From assembly GCA_958510825.1 (NCBI GenBank), contig OY294050.1:4627340-4691339 (forward strand): a stretch of DNA of 64,000 nucleotides, read 5' to 3'. Each line of letters opens with the position of its first letter. Positions within the stretch are counted from its first letter, which is position 1. The position numbers and the translations under genes were made by a program. A model generated the notes under the pieces. That model did no database searches, had not been told where the DNA came from, and saw only the letters and a list, made by a program, of their open reading frames with translations. This stretch comes from Brachypterus glaber (taxonomy: Eukaryota > Arthropoda > Insecta > Coleoptera > Kateretidae). This document shows, in pieces, positions 1 to 12,400 of the stretch.

Positions 1-105
1 CATTGTATCAAGTAAAAAATCCAAATAGGTAGGTAATTAAAATAATACACATATATTTAAACAAATTTGTCCGTTTGTCCGTAATAATGTTATTTTTGTA
101 CTTAC

Positions 106-403
106 AGACTGCTGCTGGGAACGTCAATGGGCTGAGAAGGTGGAGGAGGCCCAAAAATGTTCATAACGGACGGCCGTTTGTCCGACTTTTGCGATGTAAC
201 AGTCAGCTGTTCATCAACTTCTTCGATCACTTGATCGGTTATTTTCAGCGAATTTTTGGGTACCGACCCTGGCATTAGATTCGCCATTTCGTTCATTTCG
301 ACCCTGCTGATGGGTCTGCTGGGGAAATCGTCGGTCCTGCTGTCCTCCCTGCTGAAGAGGCGCTTCACCATGTTTTTAACTGAGCCAACTCTCGATATTG
401 CAT
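106..403 (-). CDS. Bestrophin exon 8 (C-terminal tail, gene continues left)
   Basis: Encodes [20 protein letters not shown] through a tail with [14 protein letters not shown]. Acceptor TTTTTGCAG, donor GTAAGTAC at 104-105; leaves in phase 2, so the last exon or exons lie outside the window. The tail is variable in the family. Confidence 0.85.
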
Positions 404-3400
404 CTGCAAAAAGAAAAAATTACTCAGGTTTATATCAATATTTTAAATACAATTTTAAAGCTACCTGTCTTATAAGAAATTGGGAAAAAATGTTTTTCCG
501 ACTTGGTTTACCTGGAACTATTCATAAAAACACATGTGTAAGTCAAATTTGATGATATACATATCAAAATAAAAACTTATAGTACATAGACAAGTAACAA
601 TATTTCTCTTTTACATTTCTTTTACTTGGTGAGCAAATGGTGATCAATTAATATATCTTACAATGTATAATATGAACTGGCTTTGGATGTGAGCAATGTA
701 AGTAACTTTAACTTACCAGGTACTGATGTTCCCATCGAAGTGGTTGAACCCTTGGACCTCTGGAACCCAGGTTTGGCGCTGAACATGATTGGTCCATTCC
801 CCATATCGTACGATTGCATATCGTTTAGCATCAGGGTCGAGGGGGCGGTTAATTCTTGGTCGCTTTTGGAAGGCTGGATGTTGGCCGTCGAGGGAAGCGG
901 GTGGGACTCTCGGAACGCCTCGGTGGCGACCGTGTAAGGGAGGGATTGGGGAAACACCTCGTCCCAATACTGATCTCTGACCAATTCGGGGTGGTCGTGG
1001 TGCATTTCGTCGACAATCAAATAGGATATCTAAAAAAAAACATTTTTTACATTTTCAATACGTGACTGAAGTTAAAATATATACTTGGAAGGATACGGAA
1101 TGTTGCTTCTAAATTAGTTGTAATTTTTTTCTAGTTAAGGCATTCCTAAACGCATAGTTAGTGACATTGGTGAATATTTTTATTTATGATTGTTATTCTT
1201 AACGTTAAACATGTCAAAAAGTTAAAAAACTTCAAATATGAATAACTCAGTTCATAAACAATTATTGCGTATGATGTACATATTTATTTCGGATATATTA
1301 TGGCCTAATGTTAGCATATGATCACAACTACAAATATCACTTTTTGCTTAAAAAATGTAAATGATAAAACTTGATTTGGGTGATCATGATTAGTCACATA
1401 CCCTAATTTGGTAGTTTTAGTCCTTAAGAGAATACTACTTAACCTTACAAGGTTAAAACAGTAAGATAAGGCTTAAAATTTTACCTGTAAGTTCCGGTCA
1501 ACCATCCAATTGACCTCGAAGTCATCATCATCGTCGCCAAAAGGGTTGATGAGAGATTCGGCCACTTTTAGCCACCCCACGTAGAAAAAGAACTGCAAGG
1601 TGGTAAAGACGGGAAAATACAGGTCAAACTTGTATTTGTTGCCCTCAACCCATTGATGGCCCATGATGGTGGTCAAAAAGTAACTGTACACAGCCAGAGT
1701 TACTACCTAAAAGCTTAAGTGTTAAATAAAACTGAGAAAAAGAAAACGAAGTTTTTGGTTTATCAGTTTTTGTAAGGATTATTCTGATCATATACATAGA
1801 TTATATTTACACAAAAAATCTTTTCCAGTGTTAAAAGGTACTAATTTTAAGTGAGATTTTGTTCGTTATTTTTATAAAAGTTTATTTAAGAATTTTGTAT
1901 TGTTATTTAATACAATGGAGATTTCTCCCGTTAGATTAAACAAGGACAAAAGTTCTACCCAAAAAGGATAGAAGACATACATACACTCCCACTTCCACCC
2001 CACCAAACAAATTCTGTATTTTTGTTGAACAAATACAATATTTACTTGGCCGGGCGAAAAGTGTAAAGAAATTACTGGCGCCATCTAAATTTTAGTAGAA
2101 TTATCTTATTCTACAGATTTACATTAGCTATGTTCGTTCGTGCCGCTCACTGCTACACCTTCCGGCCAACCAAATAAATACTCTATTTGTTGTGTGAAAA
2201 ACAAATACAGTATTTATTTGGTTGGCTGGAAAGTGTAGCACATATGAGATAGAGAGAGGGTAGACGTCTTTTGTTTCATAATTCTAGTTGTAGAGAGCTC
2301 CATTGGGAAAAACAGAGAAATTAAAATGAAAAAAAAAAACAAAAACTTCATTCGTCTGTAATTGACTTTTTAAGTAAAAATAAAGAAAAATCATAAAAAC
2401 ATTCCCAAAATGGTGGATAAAAATCACTTTAAACAAAATAGGTTTCCAAATCTCATAAAAATATCCAAAAATTTGTTAAAAATTTATCAACCATGTTGTG
2501 TAGTATTTTTTTTTTCGAGATTGGATTTACCAACCTGTGAATAAACTAGGGGCACACTGATTCTATCATAGTTTAGCAACCTGCCACAGTTGCCCCGGAA
2601 TTTGTTCAACTCGTCTATCAGAGTTTTAACTGCAAAATCGTCTCTCATACGGCCCTCCTGCCTGGCTCGGGTTACTATACTTGAGGCCCATATTAAAGGC
2701 ATCCTATAAATCAAAAATAATAATAAAATTATATTATTTTAATGTATTTTTGCGTTATTTAACACTTGTTTAGATGATAATTGTTTAGGTTTAGGTTAAT
2801 AATATGAAATAATAAAATAGAAGCCTGTATGTCCATACTAACTGTTATTTTTAGATAACCTCAATCCCAAAAGCTAATCTGGTGTTAAGTTATATATGGA
2901 TTTAACTTTCTGAAACCAAACCTAATAATTAAAAATGATCGTGACTGATAAAATATAAAAATTACTAAATTTTTTGTAGGAAAGGCACTCCTGAACCTAT
3001 AGTTAGTGACAATGGTCCTGATTTTTCATCTTGTTACTGTTTTGAATTATAAATTCTGAAATATCCTTAAGAAAACATTACAAAATCTTTGTTTCAAAAT
3101 TATCCTTTGAAAAGTCAACTACTTTTGATCAGAATTACCCTTTTTTCTTCAATTTACCAACCTGTGTATATACTAAAGGTATACTTATGGCGTCATAATT
3201 TAATAAAGTGCCGCACTGGCCCCTAAATTTGTTCAGTTCGTCTATCATCGTTTTTACAGCGAAATCGTCTCTAATCCGGCCCTCCTTTCGGGCTCGCGTT
3301 ATTATGCTAGCCCCCCATACTATTGGCAACCTACAAATTTAAATATTTTTTTCTATTATGTGACTATTATAAGCTCATAATCACACGCATTTTGCGTGTT

Positions 3401-6400
3401 CTTATAGGCCCATAAGAGGTTTAGTACTTTTTTTTCTTTTGGGTTGGCAACTTGCCGCTACGGTTCATATTATTAAATTTATTTTATAGATAATCTCGAG
3501 GATAATCTCTAAGACAACAAATACTTAATGCTTTTTTATTATTTATCTGTTTATTTAAAATCGTTACATATAATAATTACACGGACCCACAAAAGAAAAT
3601 AATCGACAAAAAGTCTTAAGTTAATCGTCTTAACCAAACTACTTATTTATTTATTTATTTATTACTACTATTTACAGGCTAAGCCCAATTACAAATAGAG
3701 ATTAAAAAATATTTTGAATTACAAAAGAAAATATTTAGAAATAAATAAGAAATAATCAAAAACTAAACGAATAACAACTACTACTTCTTACACATTTTTG
3801 GGCGGTGAAAACGAATTTGACAATGAAAAAGCTCGCTGGCCTCGCTCCCTTCTTTTGTAAAGTCAAATTTGGCTGAATTTTGAATATGATATAGTTCTAG
3901 ACATTCCGATCAAAATTTTACCAGGGCAGAACTCCCAAAATTCAATAATATATATGCTAGAGCTGTGTTATGGAAAAATAGTTTCTGTCTGATTTGGCTG
4001 AAATTTTATATATTATAGTTTTTGAATTTCTGAACTTTGAAGATCTCGTCTTTCTCTCTCTCTCTCTCTCTCTCTTTATTTTTGGCCTTTGCCTTTGTCA
4101 ATTGGCCAGCTCGCTGCTCTCTTGTTAGTTGTTTCCAGTGCCCAAGTACTAATCGGATATGTATCCTGACTTGCACACTATCACTGACAAATTACTGTTG
4201 TTGTACTTCCACGCCAGTATAAAAATTTCATTAAAAACACACACAAAAATTATCTTCTATCTATCGACCATTAATATCAGCCTAAAATTCAACAGCTCAC
4301 ACGATTAATAACCATACCTATGGTTCACTTTAACTTGTACATAAAACATCAATATAAAAATACTCTAGGCACATCATAAAAGATGGCAAAACAAAAATAC
4401 ACAAGGCACATCATAAAAGATGGCGAATTCGATGCACTGAATTCATGTGCCAAGAAGGCTACACCCGTCCCTTTCAAAGGCCACGCTGTAACTGAGGAGA
4501 TCTTGTCTAGTATTCTTTTATGCATTTTTTTTTTGAAAAAATTGTAGGGTCATCGAACTTTTTTGCGGTCAATTTCATTTTCAGCACCCAAAAAATGCTT
4601 AAGAAAAATATAGTCTGTTTAAAAGTAATTGACATTGTATTTTTTGTGGGCCTGTGTAATTATTATTGCTATTTGATTTTCTCTACTTGCGTGGTTTTAA
4701 TTATAATAATTATAAGATAAGAAAATATGTATAGGAAAGCAATTATTTTTTATATTGTATATTTTGCATTCGGAATTCTTCAAAGGGAAAAAATCAGAAA
4801 ATATGTTTGCTCATAAACGTGTTAGTCAGTTTCAAGGACAATTAGTTCAAAATTCTAAAAACTACATTGTTTTATGTGATATGTAACTATAATTTTAATT
4901 ACTAAATGCACGCATTGTATGAAATACGAAAAACTATCGACGTGTTTTAGTAAAAATAGTTCTATAAGTGCATGCAATGTTTTTTTTTAGTTTGCGGAAG
5001 TAGAAGTAGTAGAAGTAACAAATTATGCATTTAAAATGTGTTGTTATTAAAAATTATAATGATTGTTGTAATGATAAAAGGTGTTGTGGTACACCATATG
5101 AAATTTTGTTAGTTATACTTGTAATTAGTAACGAAAAAATATATATTTATCCAATACATACAGATAATAAGACAATTACCAGCTTTATTTTGAATAGACA
5201 AACTCAATAATAACCCCCGCGTGGCTTTTACTTTATTGAGTGGATAATTATTTATTTTACCCACTTAACTGTCACTTGTAAAATTATTTTCTTGTAAATG
5301 TTATTAAAATTTTTAATAAAAATGTGAATTCCTAAGCTATTTATTGGATAAAACCTTGTATGGCACTCATGGGTAAACCGATATTGCCCTCTTGAAAATT
5401 AACCTGCTTGGCTGACGACTCGCAGGTTAATTTTCTCATGGGCAATATCTTACTTTACCCACTAGTACCATAAATAACTAATATTCCATTTTTTTTGTGG
5501 GAAAAAAATAGTTAAAATTTAAGGAATTAAGTAACTAAAAAGTAATTAACTGATTACAAAAAATTTGAATTAGTTAATTAAAGAAAGGTTTCCAGTAATG
5601 ATATATTCGTTAAACATCCCTCAAAGGTCCGTTATTTTATTGTTACACATATAATTATCCACATAATCTATTAATCTGTTATTTTTCATTAAATAAAAAG
5701 CACCCATTATAATCACCCGGGACATACGATATTTTTACCAAATACAAATTATCATAAAAAGAATTCAGAATTATTTAAAAATAATAAATTATAATAATTA
5801 ATAATTATTAATAAAAAACTTTAGACGCAATGGACCAACAATGTCTTCGCTTTAAATAAAAAATATAAAATAAATATTTCTAGAACAATTTAAGCGATAG
5901 AGTCGTAGCCTCAAATAGTTTAAGACTTACTTATGATTTTCTGTTATCTTCAATATATTTGTTTTAGAAACAAATATCGAACGTAATAAAAAAATAGATA
6001 ATCTACACCTGAGAGCAAAAAAATCGATCAACTTAAAAAATTGCCATTTTTTTAAATTCAAATATTTCAAAAACTACTTCATGGATTTGACTGATTCTTC
6101 TTTTGTTTTGAAGCTTAAACATTGTCTACTTTTGTTTTTATTTAGAATGTACAACTATGTTTTTGCCCCATCTTCTAGGACTTTTTTGAAATATTTGAAT
6201 TTAAAAATGGCAATTCTTTAGGTGGATCAGTTATTTTGCTCTCAAGTGTATTATAAGGTATTTAATTTTTTCCACGAATATTTTTTATTCTATGTATTAC
6301 TTTTTTTTCACTAAAAACTTTACTTACCAATGTTTCGAATAAGTCGGAAACTTTAGGTTCAAGTCCTCCATAATTTTCTTCTCGCTCTGGTGCAGCAGAC

Positions 6401-9400
6401 CGGCCTCCACGAAGTGGTCCAGGGTGGGAAATCGTTTTTTCACCCGGGGGGAGATCATCGTGAACGTCATTGTGACACACAGACAGACGTATCGCATTAT
6501 CGTCCGTCGCATTACCCTACCCCTTTCATCCTAAAAAAACCCATGGGTTACTCTAATAGTATATTACATTAGGGTGGACCTTATATTTTTTTATTATCTT
6601 AAAATTTTCATTTGGGTGTAACAAGGAAAGTCAGAAAATAGGAGAGTGATAAAACTTTTCTAAGAGTGCTTTGTGATTTTTCGTTTGGACTTTTCATAGG
6701 CGGTCTAGGAAAAACATTTTCCTACTTTTTAAGAGTGCTCTTTTAAAATTTGATGCAATATTTTGAAAATTTAAAAAAATTTGGAAGTAAATGTCAATTT
6801 TATTGTAAATTTCATGTATTGAAGATTTTTTATTTACATTCTTTATTACATCGGCACTTAGTGCTACTAAGAGTGCCGATGTATTGAAATCTTCGTCGAA
6901 AAGTCAAAATCTTTGACCACGTTTTTTTCACATTTCTCGACGTTTTAGACCATTCTGAGTCGAAATCAGTAAAAAAAATTTGCGTCCGTCTGTCTGTCTG
7001 TCTGTGTGTAAACTCTCTAACTCCATTTCTACATGAGATATCGACTTGCGTTTTTTTGTATATTGTTTCTTATCGTATTCCGAAGAGCTGATTAGATTTT
7101 GGTGGTAAACGATTGGGGATAAGGGGGTAGGATAAGGGGGTAAAAATAGGGTAAAACTCCTACTTTTAGCGTTTTAGGTTTATAATTAAGGCAATTATTA
7201 TTGTATTTGGTTAATTTAGCACTTATATAAAAGATAATTTTAAATTGGTCAAAAAATGTTATAAACAACGTTTTCCTAAAACGCATTGTTTTCGAGATAT
7301 TGGCGTTTAAAGCAGTAAAAGGTTTCTTAGCATATCTCACATATTTATAACCCGATTTCAAAAAATTATATTTTAAATAAAAGCTCTTTTTAAGCCCTAT
7401 AAAAAATGTTATATACAGTTTTTTGCTAGAATATAATGTTTTAAAGATACAGAATTTAAAATCAAACAAAACACCTAGTTTGAAATTTGCAAACTAGATG
7501 GCTCTAGTGTACAATAGTGCCGATGTTTTGACAGGGTGCTTGCAACGTTTCATCTAGTCTTTTATTATTAATGTATAGCTAAAAGCATTATTTCGTTGAC
7601 AGTTGTATTTTAGTTAGTTTCAGCAGATAAATCAAAAAACGATTATTTTTTTGGATAAATATGAATATTTATTTATACCTACAAATTTTAATTAGCACGT
7701 TGGGTAAATATTTAATTAATGATTCAGACGGGCATAAAAATGTGACGGTCATATGTAATTTAAAAATTATTATTACTCGGTAAATATAAAACAGATTTTT
7801 TTAAGTAATGCGTGAGCACATAATATATGAGATCATTTTAATGTTTGTTATGTGACTGTACTTATACTTCCGCTAAAAATTGTATTATATAATGATAGTA
7901 TACATACTTATAAATAAAGAAGACCATTTATTATAATAATGTGAATCTAATGGAATTTTTAAATGATTTACTTAGTAATTTATAAAAATTGGGTATAAAT
8001 AATTTACAGTAATTTTTGGATCATGATATAGGTGCTAGTTTACGATAAGTTTCTACGTTGATCTATATATACATATTTTAAACCTTTTTATCAAGCTTAA
8101 ATAAATAACTTAAATAAATAAAAAAATCGTTTGTATTTTAAATATGTAAGAATCTTAAAATATTTGTATAATATACTATTAATAATATCTACTCTCCAGT
8201 TCTTATCGTTTAAAACGATTAAAAAATCATAGTCAATTTTATTAAGATCGGTAAAAACTTTTTAACCAGTAATAAATTTTTAATGAATCTAAAAATCATT
8301 ACGAGGTTTTCTAAATTGGTTAAGGTGATTATTAATAAATTGATTATTGTATTTCTTTAAAAGTTTATTACCTGCCCGTGTATGGTAGCACTGACAAAGA
8401 CCGCCAGAGGGTCAGGAAATGGAATTGCCGTGTACTGACTCCACCATCTTGTCATTACTACGGTTACGTAAAAACCCAAAACAAACGACAGTGGAATTAC
8501 GCTACTGTAATCGTAACAGTACTTTACTATGTCTTCAAAAGTCCTAAAAAATAATATAAGCATTTTTAAAATGGTTCCATTTGATATTTCTATCGCTGGG
8601 CATTCCCAGTAAACTTCTCGCAACTAGAACGTTTTTTAAATAAGAAAGCAAATATATCCCAGATAGCACAAAGTGATACTATGGACGTCCATTGGACGTA
8701 TGTTCATGGACGGCTGTATGTCCATGGGATGACCATTTTTTCTCTATGGACGTCCCATGGACATCCATTCAGAGTCCAGATGACACAACTGTGGACATCC
8801 ATAAGGTGTCCGTTCAAACCATCCATCCAGCATCCATAGGACTTGCTTTTTTGCTTACTTAACTGATTTTTGCGACTGTGAAAAACTTATTTAACTTGCA
8901 ATGTTTGTTGTTGTTTGTTTAGGGCAAATCTGCCAAAGGCTTTTTCGACCACTATATGCTTAGTTTAAAAAGATTTTTTATTCAAAAAAGCTATTATTGT
9001 ACAGAGGATTTTTTTAATGAATGTTAATGATGTATATATATATTTATTTGTATTGTATCTTTTATCTGACGTCACCACAATGTACTAAAATTTTGTATTT
9101 TGTATCATTCTGTGTGCTAATAAAGAATTATTATTATTATTATTAGTAAGCTAAAATTTGGTACACATGCTCGTCTGACAATACAATTTTATATAAAACT
9201 TACCCCTAAAATTTAAAAAATCCATTTATTACCCACGAGATAATTTAAAACTAAAATTAGGTTTCCAGTGATAATAAAATTTTAAAATAAATTTTACATA
9301 CCCCCTTATCTTTCCATCACCCTCCATACGCGTATAAGACTAAGTTTACCCTATCTCTGTTTCACTTAGAATAAACGTAGAGAGCTGAAATTATGGGCGT

Positions 9401-12400
9401 AAAATGGACACTGAATGAACGTCCTAATAGTCGTAAAAAGGATGTAAATATATGGACGTACATAGTACATCCATAATTAGTTCGTGGACCAATGTACTTA
9501 AAAGGGATCTAAAATGGACGTCCATTTGACGACCGGTGCTATATGGGATATGACTTGTGTTAACTGCTAAACGCTTTAATGTAAATCATATACATTTGCT
9601 GGATATTTAACTTACATTCTGTGGAATATCTGTGTAAACTTTAAAGTCTTTATTCAATTGTTTAAAAGTTATATGAAATATTATCAGTCGGAATCTTATT
9701 TTAAAAATTTAACTAGAAACTTACCGTTTGTCTGCCTCACTTAAAATAAATCTATAACTTAAATTTAATGAATAATATATAGTTAAAAACATTATAAGAT
9801 CTATCCATACTAATTTGTATATACTTCCTTTCCATCTGAAACAAAAAAATTACAATAATCTCCAAAGAATCTAAAAATAAAAACCAAATTAAAATAACTT
9901 TTTATTTTTTTTTAACTTTGATTTTTTTTGTTAACTAACAGGGGAAAGCGTTCATTTGTTAGCAGCAGTCTTAATTATATACATCAGTATTATTGGTTTT
10001 TATTGATAAGCAATCGACAAATAATAATAATAATAATAGGAGGAGCAATTTATTGAACACCAATGAGTAATTGACAATGACGTGTTTGATTTCTTTGAAA
10101 AATTACTGAAAAATGCCTACGTATGACTAAAATTAAATGAAAATATATATTTGCAAAGGTCATTTATGTTTCTTTCTAAGACAAATATAGCATGAACATA
10201 AGGACCTTTGTTTGAAATGAAACAAAGGACTAGCGTCTACGTCCCAAATGCAACTAGGTCTTTCGCGCTGTTGCCAAATTGTGCAGATATATTAAATCTT
10301 TGGTTTTTGGTTGTTTTGGTGTTTTTTTTGCTAAAAACACCAAAACAGCCAAAAACCAAAGCAAAAAGAAAACCAAAGAACCAAAAACCAAAGATAAATT
10401 AAACTGCACAATTTGGCAACAGCGCGAAAGACCGAGTGAATGCAACGAACTAATAACTCTTCTCTCTAGAATAGGCATTTTATTCGTAAAAACTGACAAA
10501 AACGTCGGCAACATAAACATTCGTCTTTCTTACTCGCACATCTTTGTTCTAACAGAGACAACAATACCAGTTACTGGTAATTATTATTGTTCAGGCCTGA
10601 ATATACCTAATATTTGTTTACAAACAAACCGAGATGTTGGCGATACTTTATTTTAACGGTATGCGTATTCTAGAAAAGAGTTATTAGTTCGTTGGTTGAA
10701 TGTGGGACGTAGACGTTAGTAATCAAAGAACCTTATGAGATGAAGTAGGTATATTTTTGTTATTTTAGCGAAATTATGAATAAATATTTTTTTTTGGTTA
10801 TCCTTGGGGTTATCCTTATTTATTATTTTTTTTTTGTTGCATCAGAGTTACCTTCAATAAATCGTTTGATGGCATAATTATCAAATTAAAAATACCGCAA
10901 AATGGTTAATTTATAGATATAATATTTCATGATAAATTAAAATTCGTTAATTAGGTAACAAAGTGACTCTTATTTTTGTTATTTGTATATTTTATTTCCT
11001 TGGGGAATTTTTTTTCCAAGAGAAGTCTTAAGATATACCTATATAGTCTAGTCAAAAAACGAGAAATTCCTATGTTAAATTGCAATAAATGTACACGGGC
11101 TGATATTTTAAAAGGTAGTAGTGGATAGTAACAGTTGGTTTTTCACCGGGTGATTTGTGAAAGGGGTGTCCGCTGTCTTGAATTTTTGGGGTGAGTGCGG
11201 TTATCTCGCTAAATATGCATCTTACGATAAAAATGCATATAACCAATTTTGTTAGGGAAAACATTTCCAACAATTTTTGTTAGGGTCATTTTTTTAATAT
11301 ATTAATAACAATCGAGTTACAAATATTCAAAAATGGCCATGTTGGGGGTGAAATTGTTTTTTTTTTAATTTTTCAGCGTAATTATTTATCAGAGGATAGG
11401 TTATGATCGAACTTGTCGCTCTTGAAATTCTCTATAAGTTTTATACATTATGCATTTTCATAAGTATTTTGTTACGGTTACAGAGCGCTGAAAGTCGAGT
11501 TGCGCCCTCTGTAACCGTACCAAAGTACCTATAAAAATTTATAATGTATGAAACTTATAGAGAATTTTAAGAGCTACAAGTTTGCTCATAACTACTTTTA
11601 TCTTTATTTTAATAATTTGGCTGAAAAATGGAAAAAAAACATTTCACCTCCAACATGGCTATTTTTAAATTAACTCGATGTTAGTAATATATTAAAAAAA
11701 TGATCCAACAAAAATTGTTGGAAATTTTCTCCTTAACAAAATTGGTTATATTCATTTTTATCGTAAGATGCATATTAAGCAACTCACCCCCAAAATTCAT
11801 GATAGCGAACACCTCTTACGCAAATCACCCGGTTAAAAACTAACACGAGTGTGCTGTTACCATCCACTACTACCCTTTAAAATATCAGTTCGTGTACATT
11901 TATTGCAATTTACATTTATTATTTGACTGGACTAATGAAGGTCCCTGTATTACTATAAAATAAAATAAATAAATAAATAAATAATATGCCTAATAGTGAA
12001 AAAAAATTTTATCGCTTTTTTTCTCTCGAAGTTTTATATGCAAAAAAGAATTTGCGACCACGATACCTCGAGAATGTTCTCGAGCGTACGCTTTCAGCTA
12101 AAGACTTTGAAATTTGAAACATGGGTTTCTTTTTTTTTTCAAGAAAAGAAACTTTCATAAAGTTTTTATTTGTTGGCGGCAGAATTTTTAATGATTTAAT
12201 AATTTAAAAAGTCAGGATAATGGCATGTTTCCTTTCTGCGTTTATAATAATTTCGTATAATCAGTATTGTTTCAGTATTTTACAATAAAAGAAATAATAA
12301 AATATTAATGTAGGTATTATGGATTTTCAATTCTAAGTGCAATAAACTGCATTTAAGGGGCTAAAACGACCTATTTCTTCTATAAATAACAATTCGTTAA

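Noticed and set aside
7092..7469. A 125-codon open frame on the minus strand
   Set aside because: It lies wholly inside the ACATCGGCAC repeat; the other copy (39670-39921) breaks it, and it resembles no protein.
8544..8623. Upstream extension or alternative start of bestrophin exon 3
   Set aside because: The residues do not match the family, and the phase-correct acceptor TTTTTTAG ends at 8544.
10254..10656. Several 60-125 codon frames on both strands
   Set aside because: They are produced by the hairpin and the hAT-like MITE and recur with the repeat at 50228 and 51161.
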